A stretch of DNA of 64,000 nucleotides, from positions 62,001 through 126,000 of the forward strand of contig JAFSUG010000030.1 of assembly GCA_017445385.1 (NCBI GenBank), in the 5' to 3' direction. The notes under the pieces were generated by a model. That model did not search any database and had not been told where the DNA came from. It saw nothing but the letters and a program-made list of their open reading frames with translations. A program made the translations under genes and the position numbers. Shown in pieces: positions 1-8,551 of this stretch (its first letter is position 1; every line of letters begins with the position of its first letter). The stretch comes from Oscillospiraceae bacterium (lineage in GTDB: Bacteria; Bacillota; Clostridia; Oscillospirales; Oscillospiraceae).

Positions 1-489
1 ATATTCGCGGATCTTCTTCAGTTTCGGCATCATATCGCCCATGAAGGATTGACCGCCGAAGCCGGGCTCAACCGTCATAACGAGGATCAGGTCCACCATG
101 CCGATAAAGGGGAGAACCGCCTCTGCCGGCGTCTTCGGCTTCACGCAGATCGCGGGCTTTACGCCCTTTGCGCGGATCATCTCCAGCGCGCGCTTCGTGT
201 TTTCCTCCGTGTCCGCCTCAACGTGCACGGTCAGAATATCCGCGCCGGCGTCGCAGAAGCGCTCCACGTAGCGGATGGGGCGGTCGATCATAAGATGCAC
301 GTCCAAAACGAGATCGCTACATTTTCTCGCCGCGCTGACCATCGGGAAGCCCATGGAAAGGTTGGGGACGAACAGACCGTCCATAATGTCAACGTGGATA
401 TATTCTGCGCCGGTATCCTTGAGCATCTGCAGATCGCGCTGCATATTGCCGAAGTCGGCGGAGAGAATGGAAGGGGAAACTTTTATCAT
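1..489 (-). CDS. rpe: Ribulose-phosphate 3-epimerase, 3' end cut by window edge
   Basis: Interconverts ribulose 5-phosphate and xylulose 5-phosphate in the pentose phosphate pathway (cytosol). The 163 visible codons begin with the family's opening (SPSILSADF), then HVDIMDG with metal-binding His and Asp, LDVHLMI, and end in VEPGFGGQSF, which carries the second catalytic Asp/phosphate-loop region of the TIM barrel. The family is usually about 215-220 residues, so about 55 C-terminal residues lie left of base 1. The ATG at 487-489 is preceded by a GGAGG ribosome site at 498-502. It is transcribed divergently from the TPM-domain gene. Very secure call. Confidence 0.96.
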   Translation of the reverse strand, partial: MIKVSPSILSADFGNMQRDLQMLKDTGAEYIHVDIMDGLFVPNLSMGFPMVSAARKCSDLVLDVHLMIDRPIRYVERFCDAGADILTVHVEADTEENTKRALEMIRAKGVKPAICVKPKTPAEAVLPFIGMVDLILVMTVEPGFGGQSFMGDMMPKLKKIREY

Positions 490-616
490 TTGGAAAACCT
501 CCGGTATTGCTGCACCAAAGCGCTTGGCGCAGCATAGAATGAAGAACGATCGCGCAGGGCAGCTTCCGCTTCCCACAGCGGCGCGATCCCGGCGGAGCCG
601 CTTGCGGCTCCGCTTC

Positions 617-645
617 ATTATAAGACGATTTTGCGCCGCTGTCAA
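617..645 (-). promoter_or_regulatory. Promoter of rpe, with structured leader 490-616
   Basis: On the minus strand TTGACA (640-645) and TATAAT (617-622) are separated by exactly 17 bases, a perfect sigma-A promoter. The transcript would carry a leader of about 120 bases containing a perfect hairpin (GCGGAGCCGC/GCGGCTCCGC, about 592-613) and a second pairing GATCGCGC/GCGCGATC. No U-run follows, so it is not an obvious attenuator. Confidence 0.8.
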
Positions 646-650
646 TCGGC

Positions 651-679
651 TTGCAATCCGCCTTTCTTGATGATACAAT
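651..679 (+). promoter_or_regulatory. Promoter of the TPM-domain gene
   Basis: TTGCAA (651-656), 17-base spacer, TACAAT (674-679). It diverges from the rpe promoter with only five bases between the two -35 boxes, so the two promoters may share or compete for RNA polymerase. Confidence 0.7.
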
Positions 680-709
680 GGCTCTACATAAACGAATGGA
701 GCCGGATTT

Positions 710-1351
710 ATGAACATGCTTCGCGCTTACTGGCACTGGGTGGTTTCCGCGCTGCTGATCGCCGCGGCGATCGCGCTCGGCGCTGTGCTTACAATCAATA
801 TTGTGGATACGTCCTTCTACCGCTCGCGCGTTTCGGACGGCGCGGGCGTGCTTTCCGGGCAGGCGAAAGATGCAATCTTTTCAGGGAACAAATCGCTTGA
901 CCGAGCAAGGGGCTGCATCATCGGCGTTGTGACGGCTGAGGCAGAAGGCGCAATTGCGGACTATGCCGAAAAAACCTTTACGGACGATCATTTTGGGCAG
1001 AATGATCTGCTTTTAACGCTGTATCCGGCGGAGCGGCAGTGGTATTTATCGTATGGCGACCGTTTTGCCCTCTACAGCTCAAACGAGCTTTTGCAGATCG
1101 TTTCCGCCGCTGCGGAGGGCGGACTTTTTGACGCGCCGGATGAAAACCTCCCCGAGCTGCACGAAACGCTCTCAACGTGGGCGATGGCGCATTTGCCGGA
1201 GAGCGGCGCGGAATTATCGCGCGAAAAGCCGATGTCCGGCGCGTCGTTCTTACTGGTGCTTTTATCGTTTATTGCGTCGCTCGCGGCTGCCGCCGCGATT
1301 ATCCGCTTTGCGGTAATTCCTCTGAAATTGAGAAAAAAACCAAACGGCTGA
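710..1351 (+). CDS. Membrane-anchored TPM-domain protein
   Basis: 213 residues. An N-terminal membrane helix (about 8-30) is followed by a TPM (YgcG-type) domain: VSDGAGVLS near residue 42, the N-x-x-L step, the DYAEKTF segment and the FGQNDLLLTL core, all typical of that family. A second membrane helix lies near residues 175-200, followed by a basic tail (LRKKPNG). TPM domains face the outside or the thylakoid lumen in known cases, and some have phosphatase activity; the function here is unknown. The first ATG (710) has a modest GGAG site; the ATG at 716 is an alternative. Monocistronic from its own promoter. Confidence 0.7.
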   Translation: MNMLRAYWHWVVSALLIAAAIALGAVLTINIVDTSFYRSRVSDGAGVLSGQAKDAIFSGNKSLDRARGCIIGVVTAEAEGAIADYAEKTFTDDHFGQNDLLLTLYPAERQWYLSYGDRFALYSSNELLQIVSAAAEGGLFDAPDENLPELHETLSTWAMAHLPESGAELSREKPMSGASFLLVLLSFIASLAAAAAIIRFAVIPLKLRKKPNG

Positions 1352-1426
1352 TACGCGATGCGATAGCGCGCGGCAAAAAGCTGTGATAGAATCATTTCAG
1401 AATAAACAGAAGGAAGCTTGATAACA

Positions 1427-2695
1427 ATGGAACAAACACAGCAGCGATCTGGCTATAAATGGGTCATTATGGCGATCTGCTTTTTGATGGTGTTTACGGC
1501 GCTCGGCTTTTGCAGCAGCAATAAAGACCTGTTTCTAAAGCCGATCACACAGGCGCTCAACCTTGACCGCGCAGGCTTTTCGCTCAGCGATAGCTGCCGC
1601 TATATCACAACGGCAATCGTGAACCTCTTTTTCAGCGCGCTCGTTGTAAAGTGGGGCGCGAAGCGCATGGCGTCTTTCGGCTTCGGCGCGCTGATGATCT
1701 TCTGCCTGATCTATTCCTTCGCGGAAAAGTATTGGCAGTTCTATATCGGCGGCGCCTTCCTCGGTCTCGGCCTTGCGTGGTGCACCACAACGGTTGTCGG
1801 CTACGTTGTGAACCAATGGTTCACAGAAAACCGCGGCACGATCATGGGCGTGATTCTTGCGGCAAACGGCCTCGGCGCGGCAGTCTTTGCGCCGATCGTC
1901 CGCCCGATCATCACAGCCGAACCCTTCGGCTACCGCACGGCTTACCGCCTCGGCGCGGTGATCCTGCTTGCGGTGCTGGTTCTGATTCTGATTTTCTTCC
2001 GCAACGCGCCGAAGGGCGCGGAGCTTGCAAAGCCTTCCGGCAGAAAGAAGCCCTCACGCGGCAAGAGCTGGGTTGGCATGGATTTTGCCCATGCGATCCG
2101 CCGCCCGTATTTCTACTTTGCGGCGATCTGCGTATTCTTCACGGGCGCTGCGCTCCAGGCGATCAGCGGCATCCGCTCGGCGCACCTTTCCGACGTGGGC
2201 TTGGAAACCTACATCACGCTGACGGCGAGCTTCTATTCCATCTGCCTTGCCGCATCGAAGATCCTCGCCGGCTTGAGCTTTGACCATCTCGGCATGCGCG
2301 TTACGATGCTGATCTGCAACGCCGCGGCAACGATTGCGATTTTCATGCTTGCGGTTCTCAATGCCGGCACGTCCGTTGTAACGGTTTTTGTTTGCATGCT
2401 GCTGCTGGCGCTTGCAATGCCGCTTGAAACGATCATGCTGCCGCTGATCGTTGCGGATATGTTCGGCGAAAAGTCGTTTGCAAAGACGATGGGCCTGTTC
2501 GTTTCGATCAACACGGCAGGCTACGCGCTCGGCGCGCCGACGATGAACCTTGTCTGGGATCAGGTAGGCAGCTATAAGCCGATCCTGCTTGTGATGGCAG
2601 GGCTGCTTGCTGCGATCACGATCGGCTTCCAGATCATTTTGCACTTCTCAAATAAAGACCGCGACGCGATTCTTGCGAAGGAAGCCGCACAATAA
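1427..2695 (+). CDS. MFS transporter, oxalate/formate-antiporter-like
   Basis: 422-residue major facilitator with about 12 hydrophobic segments. It has the MFS loop signature between helices 2 and 3 (KWGAKRMASFG) and the ENRGTIMGVILAANGLG motif typical of the OFA (oxalate:formate antiporter-like) family in the region of helices 4-5. A basic cytoplasmic loop (residues about 197-212, RKKPSRGK) separates the two six-helix halves. It probably carries an organic anion across the cytoplasmic membrane; the substrate cannot be told from sequence. ATG 1427 has AGAAGGAAG ten bases upstream; a TTG at 1418 in the same frame sits inside that site and is rejected. A strong terminator follows. Confidence 0.8.
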   Translation: MEQTQQRSGYKWVIMAICFLMVFTALGFCSSNKDLFLKPITQALNLDRAGFSLSDSCRYITTAIVNLFFSALVVKWGAKRMASFGFGALMIFCLIYSFAEKYWQFYIGGAFLGLGLAWCTTTVVGYVVNQWFTENRGTIMGVILAANGLGAAVFAPIVRPIITAEPFGYRTAYRLGAVILLAVLVLILIFFRNAPKGAELAKPSGRKKPSRGKSWVGMDFAHAIRRPYFYFAAICVFFTGAALQAISGIRSAHLSDVGLETYITLTASFYSICLAASKILAGLSFDHLGMRVTMLICNAAATIAIFMLAVLNAGTSVVTVFVCMLLLALAMPLETIMLPLIVADMFGEKSFAKTMGLFVSINTAGYALGAPTMNLVWDQVGSYKPILLVMAGLLAAITIGFQIILHFSNKDRDAILAKEAAQ

Positions 2696-2701
2696 AAACA
2701 G

Positions 2702-2742
2702 AAAAACGCTGCACCGCGTAATTTGCGGTGCAGCGTTTTTTT
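2702..2742. terminator. Bidirectional terminator between MFS gene and tcdA
   Basis: A-run, stem ACGCTGCACCGC/GCGGTGCAGCGT, then T-run. It works for both convergent genes and overlaps the tcdA stop codon. Confidence 0.9.
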
Positions 2743-3493
2743 ATCGGATCAGATCCTTGATGACTTCGCCCGCAATGATAAGTCCGGCGACGGAGGGGAC
2801 GAACGCCGTGCTGCCGGGGACCTGCCTGCGCGCGGCGCAGGTGCGCGCCGTACCCGGCGGACAGATGCAGTTTTGCTTGCAGTTGAGCGCATCATCGTCC
2901 AGCGGCGTGAGCGGCGGCTCTTCGGAATAGACGACTTTGAGCGATTTTACGCCGCGTTTTCGCAGCTCGTGGCGCATGACGCGCGCGAGGGGACAGACAG
3001 AGGTCTTGTAAATATCGGCAACGCGGAATGCGGTTGGATCGAGCTTGTTACCTGCGCCCATGCAGCATATAATCGGCGTGCCGGCTTCCTTTGCCCGAAC
3101 GATCAGCTCTAATTTTGCCGATACGGTATCGACGGCGTCCACGATATAATCATACTGCGTGAAATCAAATTCCGAAGCGGTTTCCGGCGTATAGAAGGTT
3201 TGATGAATCTCTACGGCGGCGTTTGGATTGATCTCCAGCAGCCGCTCGCGAGCGACTTCGACTTTATACTTGCCGACGGTTTTCCGCGTGGCAAAAAGCT
3301 GGCGGTTGAGATTGGTCAGGCAGACGCGGTCGTCATCAATCAGATCAATCGCGCCGAGCCCGGAGCGCACGAGCGCTTCGGCAGTATAGCTGCCGACGCC
3401 GCCGATCCCGAAAACCGCAACGCGCGATTTTGCAAGCCGCTCAATTGCGCCCTTGCCGAGCAGAAGCTCCGTTCTTGAAAACTGATTGCTCAT
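2741..3493 (-). CDS. tcdA: tRNA threonylcarbamoyladenosine dehydratase (TcdA/CsdL family)
   Basis: E1-like ThiF/MoeB-fold enzyme, 250 residues. It adenylates and cyclises t6A37 in ANN-decoding tRNAs to ct6A. Visible features are the nucleotide-binding loop GIGGVGS (residues 29-35), the LIDDD acidic stretch after strand 2, NLNRQ, and the family phrase VVYSEEP in the second half. A Cys-rich stretch near residue 205-222 (CKQNCICPPGTARTC) is consistent with the family's variable loop. It lies divergent to cysK; in many genomes the family sits near sulfur and cysteine genes (csdA/csdE), so the neighbourhood is reasonable. Single-gene unit. Confidence 0.9.
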   Translation of the reverse strand: MSNQFSRTELLLGKGAIERLAKSRVAVFGIGGVGSYTAEALVRSGLGAIDLIDDDRVCLTNLNRQLFATRKTVGKYKVEVARERLLEINPNAAVEIHQTFYTPETASEFDFTQYDYIVDAVDTVSAKLELIVRAKEAGTPIICCMGAGNKLDPTAFRVADIYKTSVCPLARVMRHELRKRGVKSLKVVYSEEPPLTPLDDDALNCKQNCICPPGTARTCAARRQVPGSTAFVPSVAGLIIAGEVIKDLIR

Positions 3494-3533
3494 TCGTTTC
3501 GCCTCACTGTGTAAAAAAAATTCCGATCCGCTC

Positions 3534-3597
3534 TTGACAGGCGGAGAGGGGTGTGCTATGATTATAGCACAGAAATCCTATTAAACCTATAGGAAAT
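3534..3597 (+). promoter_or_regulatory. cysK promoter with Rrf2/CymR-like operator
   Basis: TTGACA (3534-3539), 17 bases, TATGAT (3557-3562). Just after the expected start site lies TCCTAT-N7-ATAGGA (3576-3594), containing the perfect octamer CCTATAGG. Its place downstream of the -10 fits a repressor roadblock. An Rrf2-family regulator gene follows cysK, so it is the likely ligand; the link is inferred. Confidence 0.7.
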
Positions 3598-3621
3598 GTG
3601 TATAAAGAAAGGACGGTCATT

Positions 3622-4551
3622 ATGAAAGTTTTTGAAACAATTACCGATCTGATCGGCGGTACGCCGCTGCTGCATCTGAACAACTACAGCAAGGAGCAGG
3701 GGGTTGACGCGAAGCTCTATGCGAAGCTAGAATACTTCAACCCTGCCGGCAGCGTAAAAGACCGCATCGCAAAAGCGATGATCGATGAGGCGGAGAAATC
3801 CGGCGCGCTCAAGCCCGGCGCGGTGATCATTGAGCCCACGAGCGGCAACACCGGCATCGGTCTTGCGGCGGTTGCAGCATCGCGCGGCTATGAGATCATC
3901 CTTACAATGCCGGAAACGATGAGCGTTGAGCGCCGCAATCTGCTCAAGGCATACGGCGCGAAGCTCGTTCTGACCGATGGCGCGCAGGGCATGAAGGGCG
4001 CGATTGCAAAGGCGGAGGAGCTTGCGGCGAATACGCCCGGCAGCTTCATTCCCAGCCAGTTCACAAACCCGGCAAACCCTGCCGCGCACCTTGCTTTCAC
4101 AGGCCCGGAGATCTGGGCGGATACCGACGGTACGGTTGATATTTTCGTTGCCGGCGTCGGCACGGGCGGCACGATTTCGGGCGTTGGCGAATATCTCAAG
4201 TCCAAGAACCCGAACGTGAAGGTTGTTGCGGTAGAGCCTGCCGGCTCCCCGGTGCTTTCCAAGGGCACTGCCGGTCCGCACAAGATTCAGGGCATTGGCG
4301 CAGGCTTTGTGCCGGAAACGCTGAACACCGCGATCTACGATGAGATTATTGCCGTTGAAAACGAAGATGCGTTTGCAACAGGCCGCGCGATCGCGCGTAA
4401 AGAGGGCGTGCTTGTTGGCATTTCCGCCGGCGCGGCTGTATTTGCCGCAACCGAGCTTGCAAAGCGCCCGGAAAACAAGGGCAAAACGATCGTAGTGCTG
4501 CTGCCGGATACCGGCGACCGCTATCTCTCTACCCCGATGTTTGCCGAATAA
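3622..4551 (+). CDS. cysK: Cysteine synthase A (O-acetylserine sulfhydrylase)
   Basis: 309-residue fold-type II PLP enzyme that makes cysteine from O-acetylserine and sulfide in the cytosol. The PLP lysine lies in NPAGSVKDR (about residue 42), the substrate loop in [12 protein letters not shown] (about 69-80), the phosphate-binding glycine loop in [10 protein letters not shown], and the C-terminal serine in [10 protein letters not shown]. The length is standard for CysK. ATG 3622 follows GAAAGGACGG; the upstream in-frame ATG at 3598 lies in the operator and is unlikely. The promoter carries an inverted repeat probably bound by the Rrf2 protein encoded convergently downstream. Confidence 0.95.
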   Translation: MKVFETITDLIGGTPLLHLNNYSKEQGVDAKLYAKLEYFNPAGSVKDRIAKAMIDEAEKSGALKPGAVIIEPTSGNTGIGLAAVAASRGYEIILTMPETMSVERRNLLKAYGAKLVLTDGAQGMKGAIAKAEELAANTPGSFIPSQFTNPANPAAHLAFTGPEIWADTDGTVDIFVAGVGTGGTISGVGEYLKSKNPNVKVVAVEPAGSPVLSKGTAGPHKIQGIGAGFVPETLNTAIYDEIIAVENEDAFATGRAIARKEGVLVGISAGAAVFAATELAKRPENKGKTIVVLLPDTGDRYLSTPMFAE

Positions 4552-4560
4552 GGTTCATTT

Positions 4561-4597
4561 AACGCCGAAGAAGCATTGCTTCTTCGGCGTTAATTTT
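4561..4597. terminator. Terminator between convergent cysK and rrf2-type gene
   Basis: Near-perfect hairpin AACGCCGAAGAAGCA/TTGCTTCTTCGGCGTT followed by AATTTT. It can serve both strands. Confidence 0.85.
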
Positions 4598-5030
4598 AGA
4601 TCACGTAGTCGCCGCCGTTTTGACTGCGGCGGTCCAGAACGTCCTGCAGGGTGATGCCGTCCAGATAATCGGTGATGGACTGATACAGCCCCTGCCAGAC
4701 AAACAGCGTTTCGCAATCGGCGGCGCGCTCGCAGCCGATCGGATCATTTTCCAGGCAGGGAACGGGCGCAAGCGAACCTTCCGTTAATCTCAAAATCTCT
4801 CCGACTGTGTATTGATCGGGCGATTTTGCGAGCTGATAGCCGCCCTGCGCCCCGCGCGTTTTTTTGAGAAAGTCGGTGCGGTTGAACAGGGGAATGATCT
4901 GCTCTAAATACTTTCTGGAGATCGCCTGCCGCCTTGCGATATCCGCCAGCGATACGTAGCCGCCGTTTGCGTGCTCGGCAAGGTCGATCATCATGCGGAG
5001 CGCATAGCGCCCTTTCGTGGAAATTTTCAC
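4596..5030 (-). CDS. Rrf2-family transcriptional regulator (CymR/IscR-like)
   Basis: 144 residues. It has the family's opening ISTKGRYALRMM, winged-helix recognition segment (LADIARRQAISRKYLEQII) and wing (TRGAQGGYQLAKSP). Three cysteines near residues 92-108 are spaced C-x7-C-x5-C, close to but not the same as the [2Fe-2S]-binding C-x5-C-x5-C of IscR, so the protein may bind a cluster or act as a CymR-type cysteine regulator. The start chosen is GTG 5030 with AAAGGAG upstream; a longer reading from 5084 adds 18 residues of non-family sequence. Placement beside cysK and a palindrome in the cysK promoter suggest control of cysteine synthesis. Confidence 0.85.
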   Translation of the reverse strand: MKISTKGRYALRMMIDLAEHANGGYVSLADIARRQAISRKYLEQIIPLFNRTDFLKKTRGAQGGYQLAKSPDQYTVGEILRLTEGSLAPVPCLENDPIGCERAADCETLFVWQGLYQSITDYLDGITLQDVLDRRSQNGGDYVI

Positions 5031-5090
5031 AGGCAAATCTCCTTTCTTTTCGCTTATTTTATCACGATTTTTGCCCGCGTTCAAGTGGAG

Positions 5091-5119
5091 TTGTCAAACG
5101 GAACGAAATTTGATATGAT
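5091..5119 (+). promoter_or_regulatory. Promoter of ABC exporter gene
   Basis: TTGTCA (5091-5096), 17 bases, TATGAT (5114-5119), then a GGGAAGGAGGG ribosome site before GTG 5146. Confidence 0.75.
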
Positions 5120-5145
5120 ACGAAAAAAGGGAAGGAGGGCGAACC

Positions 5146-6798
5146 GTGAAAGACAGAAAGACGATCGCGTGGCTTTTACAGCTGAACCGGAAGCAGTGGT
5201 GGCGCATTTGCCTGCTGGCAGCTTCAATGATCCTTGCCGCGCTGCTCAGCGTTGCCGTTGCGCTTTTAACGCGCTACGTGGTCGACAGCGCCGCAAACGG
5301 GCTGGACGCAACGTTTCTGCGCTTTGCCGCGCTGCTTGCCGCCGCCGGCGCAGGGCAGATTTTGCTCTTCTTTCTCAATCGCCATCTCTCTGTTGATATC
5401 GCATCCGGCATTGCGATCTCCATGCAGACGCTTGTGTTCCGCAAGCTGCTGCGCAAGGACTATGCTGCAATCGGAAACTACCACAGCGGCGTTTTGCTCC
5501 GCCGCCTGACGAGCGACGTGGATACCGTGGCAAACGGTATGACGGAGATTCTGCCCGGCGCACTGAGCATGAGCGTTCGGCTGATTGCGGCGTTTGCGGT
5601 GGTCTGCATGATGGAGCTGCGCCTTGCGCTGGCGTTTCTTGCCATCGGCATTGCCGCGATGCTTGCCGCAGCGCTGCTGCGAAAAAAGATGAAGCAGCTC
5701 CACCGCGCGGAGCAGGAAACCGCCGAGCGCACAACGGGCTTTATGCAGGAATCGCTCGGCAATCTGCTTGTGATCAAAACGTTCGGCGCGGAGGAGACGA
5801 TGGATGCGCGCACCGATCTGCTGCAGGGTGAACGCAGGAATGCAATTCGCCGCCGCAAGCGCTACGGCGCACTGATGAGCCTGTTTATGAACACCGCGTT
5901 TTACGGCGGCTACATTCTTGGGCTGATCTGGGGCGCGGTCGGCATTGCGAACCACGCGATGACGTTCGGTATGTTCGCCTCCGTGATCCAGCTTCTCGGG
6001 CAAATCGAGCGGCCGCTGACGACGATCTCCGGCTATGCGCCGCAGCTTGCGGCGGTGCTGTCCTCCGCAGAGCGGATCCGCGAGCTTCTGGAGCTGCCGG
6101 AGGAAACGCCGGCGCATACTGATGATTTGGAATCCGGGCTTGAAGCGGTCGGCATCTCCGGCGTAACGTTTTCCTATGACCGCGAGCAGGTTTTGCGGCG
6201 CGCGGATTTCTGCCTGCAAAAAGGTGAATTTGCTGTATTGACCGGTCAATCCGGCATTGGCAAAAGCACGCTGATGAAGCTGCTGCTCGGCGTTTATAAG
6301 CCGACAGAGGGCGAAACCTATCTGCAAAAGGACGGGCAGAAACTGCCGCTTGACAGCACGACGCGATCGCTCTTTGCCTACGTTCCGCAGGGGAACTTCC
6401 TGCTGAGCGGAACGATTCGGGAGAACGTTTGCATGGTTTGCCCGAACGCGGCGGATGAAGATGTAGAGCGCGCGCTTGCAATCAGCGATGCGGCGGAGTT
6501 CGTTTCACAGCTTCCGGACGGGATCCATACCGTAATCGGGGAGCGGGGAGTCGGTCTTTCCGAAGGACAGGCGCAGCGGATTGCGATTGCGCGCGCACTG
6601 ATGACGGATGCGCCGATTTTGCTGCTGGACGAATGCACGTCCGCGCTCGATGAGCAGACGGAGCGGCGGCTGCTTGAGAACTTACGCAGCATGACGGATA
6701 AAACGTGCTTGCTGATTTCCCACAAAAAAGCCGCAACCGAGATTTGCGACAGCGTTTACCGCGTTGTCGATGGAAAAATCGAGCGAACAGGATCATAA
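5146..6798 (+). CDS. ABC exporter half-transporter (fused membrane and ATPase domains)
   Basis: 550 residues. Residues about 1-310 form a type-I exporter membrane domain with six helices; residues about 330-550 form the ATPase. Visible motifs are Walker A GQSGIGKST (367-375), signature LSEGQ (471-475), Walker B LLLDE (about 493-497), followed by the CTSALD D-loop and the switch His in LLISHKK. It should homodimerise, since no partner gene is adjacent. The substrate (lipid, peptide or drug) is unknown. The GTG start has an exceptionally strong GGAAGGAGGG site. Single-gene transcription unit between its own promoter and a terminator. Confidence 0.88.
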   Translation: MKDRKTIAWLLQLNRKQWWRICLLAASMILAALLSVAVALLTRYVVDSAANGLDATFLRFAALLAAAGAGQILLFFLNRHLSVDIASGIAISMQTLVFRKLLRKDYAAIGNYHSGVLLRRLTSDVDTVANGMTEILPGALSMSVRLIAAFAVVCMMELRLALAFLAIGIAAMLAAALLRKKMKQLHRAEQETAERTTGFMQESLGNLLVIKTFGAEETMDARTDLLQGERRNAIRRRKRYGALMSLFMNTAFYGGYILGLIWGAVGIANHAMTFGMFASVIQLLGQIERPLTTISGYAPQLAAVLSSAERIRELLELPEETPAHTDDLESGLEAVGISGVTFSYDREQVLRRADFCLQKGEFAVLTGQSGIGKSTLMKLLLGVYKPTEGETYLQKDGQKLPLDSTTRSLFAYVPQGNFLLSGTIRENVCMVCPNAADEDVERALAISDAAEFVSQLPDGIHTVIGERGVGLSEGQAQRIAIARALMTDAPILLLDECTSALDEQTERRLLENLRSMTDKTCLLISHKKAATEICDSVYRVVDGKIERTGS

Positions 6799-6800
6799 AT

Positions 6801-6840
6801 GAAACGGGACGGCTTTTGCTGCCCCGTTTCGACTTTTTTA
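6801..6840 (+). terminator. Terminator after ABC exporter
   Basis: Stem GAAACGGG/CCCGTTTC with a 13-15-base loop, followed by GACTTTTTTA. The next promoter starts at 6841. Confidence 0.8.
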
Positions 6841-6906
6841 TTGACTTTCCGCAAAAAGTATTGTACGCTGTTTGCATCGCATAAAGATTTTTATGTATCT
6901 ATGCGA
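6841..6906 (+). promoter_or_regulatory. Promoter and MarR-type operator of the SPT-like operon
   Basis: TTGACT (6841-6846), 17 bases, TACGCT (6864-6869) as a fair -10. Downstream is the palindrome CATAAA-GATT-TTTATG (6880-6895) nested in the wider pair TCGCATA (6877-6883)/TATGCGA (6900-6906). This is the size and position expected for autorepression by the MarR protein encoded first in the operon. Confidence 0.55.
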
Positions 6907-6920
6907 AAGGAGGATGCGAA

Positions 6921-7361
6921 ATGAGCAAAACTGCCGCAATCGGCGGCTTATACAGCAAGATCCGTTTGTTCTGCTACCGCTATCTTTATCATGGCTTCGG
7001 AAGACGGCACAGAGATATTACCGCCTCGGAAGTGCTTTCGGCGGACGTGATCCGGCTGATGGGCAGCCCGACCGTTTCGGAATTTGCATCGTTTGTTGGC
7101 ATTTCGCAGCCGAACGCAACCTACAAAATCAAGAATCTTGTAAAAAAAGGATATCTGAAAAAGCTCCGTTCGCCGTCGGACCGCAGAGTCTGCCGCCTTG
7201 CGGCAAGCGAGAAGTTTGAACAGATGCGCAAAGAAAATGAAAAACCGCTGCTCCGTATGGAAACGGAACTGAGCAGCCAGTTTACCCGCGAGGAGATCGA
7301 AACGGCTGAGCGCGTTTTGGACGCCGCGTTTCGGATCATGGGAGAGGAGAAAAAAGCATGA
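6921..7361 (+). CDS. MarR-family regulator
   Basis: 146 residues, winged-helix: helix-turn-helix near residues 52-75 (VSEFASFVGISQPNATYKIK), then the wing KLRSPSDRRVCRL (about 80-92), where the D-R pair is the classic MarR wing. A GAAAGGAGG site precedes ATG 6921. The stop overlaps the next start by four bases (ATGA), so it is translationally coupled to the acyltransferase and very probably regulates that operon through the palindrome upstream. The ligand is unknown; fatty acids or acyl-CoAs would fit the downstream enzymes (inference). Confidence 0.88.
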   Translation: MSKTAAIGGLYSKIRLFCYRYLYHGFGRRHRDITASEVLSADVIRLMGSPTVSEFASFVGISQPNATYKIKNLVKKGYLKKLRSPSDRRVCRLAASEKFEQMRKENEKPLLRMETELSSQFTREEIETAERVLDAAFRIMGEEKKA

Positions 7362-8551
7362 GAGACCTGTTCGAGAAAAACTTTGAAAGAGAATCCCTTT
7401 ATACAACGGCGCAGGAGCTGCGCAAACAGGACCTGTTCCCGTATTTCCGGGAGCTGCAGTCCCGCCAGGACGTGGAAGTGATCATGGAAGGCAAGCGCCG
7501 CCTGATGTTCGGTTCGAACAACTACCTCGGTCTGACAACGAATCAGGAGATCATCGAAGCGGCGCATAAGGCGCTTGATGAATTCGGAACCGGCTGCTCC
7601 GGCTCGCGCCTGCTCAACGGCACGCTGGTGCTGCACCAGGTGTTTGAAAAAGAGATGGCAGAGTTCCTCCGCAAGGGCGACGTTGTTACGTTCTCAACGG
7701 GTTTCCAATCGAACCTCGGCATCATTTCCGCGCTCGTGGGCATGGGTGACTACGTGATCTGCGACCGCGAAAACCACGCTTCGATCTATGACGGCTGCAA
7801 GCTCAGCTACGGCAAAATGCTCCGCTACCGCCATGCCGATATGGAGGATTTGGAGCGGCAGCTGCAGAAGGTTCCCGAAAATGCCGGCTGCCTCATCGTA
7901 ACCGATGGCGTTTTCTCCATGGGCGGCGACATCGCAAAGCTGCCGGAGATCGTTGCGCTGGCAAAGAAATACGGCGCGCGCACGATGGTTGACGATGCGC
8001 ACGCGCTCGGCATCATCGGCGAGGGCGGCCGCGGTACGGCAAGCCATTTCGGGCTTGAAAAAGACGTGGATATTTACATGGGCACGTTCTCCAAGACGCT
8101 TGCGAGCTTGGGCGGTTACATGGCTGCAGACGCAAAGGTTTGCGACTTCGTGCGCTGCAATTCGCGCCCGTATATCTTCTCCGCTTCCGTAACGCCCGTT
8201 TCCATCGCGGTTGCAACGGCTTCGCTGCGCCATCTGCGCAGCCATCCCGAGATCGTTGACAATCTGCAGAACATCTCCCAGTATATGCGCGACGGGCTCA
8301 AGGCGCGCGGCATCAAGATCATTGAGGCGAAAACGCCGATCATCCCGATCTATACTTACGATCCCATCGTTACGCTCACGGCGCAGAAGGCGCTTTATGA
8401 GCGCGGCGTTTACGTGAATGCGACGCTGCCGCCGGCATGCGCGCCGGGCGAATGCCTGCTGCGCTGCAGCCTGATGGCAACGCATACGAAGGAACTGGTG
8501 GACGAAGCGGTTGAAATCATTGCCGACGTCCTCCACGGGCTGAACCTGTGA
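7358..8551 (+). CDS. Serine-palmitoyltransferase-like alpha-oxoamine synthase
   Basis: 397-residue PLP enzyme that condenses an amino acid with an acyl thioester and releases CO2. It has the glycine-rich TGCSGSRLLNGT, the PLP-stacking His in NHASIYDG, DDAHALG with the PLP-N1 Asp, and the Schiff-base Lys246 in GTFSKTLASLGG. From memory it tracks Bacteroides serine palmitoyltransferase (FSTGFQSNLG, PYFRELQ near the N-terminus, CSLMATHT near the C-terminus) better than BioF or Kbl. Overlaps of four bases with both the MarR gene and the following reductase make one operon. Serine palmitoyltransferase activity is likely but not certain; glycine C-acetyltransferase or AON synthase are the alternatives. 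Confidence 0.75.
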   Translation: MRDLFEKNFERESLYTTAQELRKQDLFPYFRELQSRQDVEVIMEGKRRLMFGSNNYLGLTTNQEIIEAAHKALDEFGTGCSGSRLLNGTLVLHQVFEKEMAEFLRKGDVVTFSTGFQSNLGIISALVGMGDYVICDRENHASIYDGCKLSYGKMLRYRHADMEDLERQLQKVPENAGCLIVTDGVFSMGGDIAKLPEIVALAKKYGARTMVDDAHALGIIGEGGRGTASHFGLEKDVDIYMGTFSKTLASLGGYMAADAKVCDFVRCNSRPYIFSASVTPVSIAVATASLRHLRSHPEIVDNLQNISQYMRDGLKARGIKIIEAKTPIIPIYTYDPIVTLTAQKALYERGVYVNATLPPACAPGECLLRCSLMATHTKELVDEAVEIIADVLHGLNL

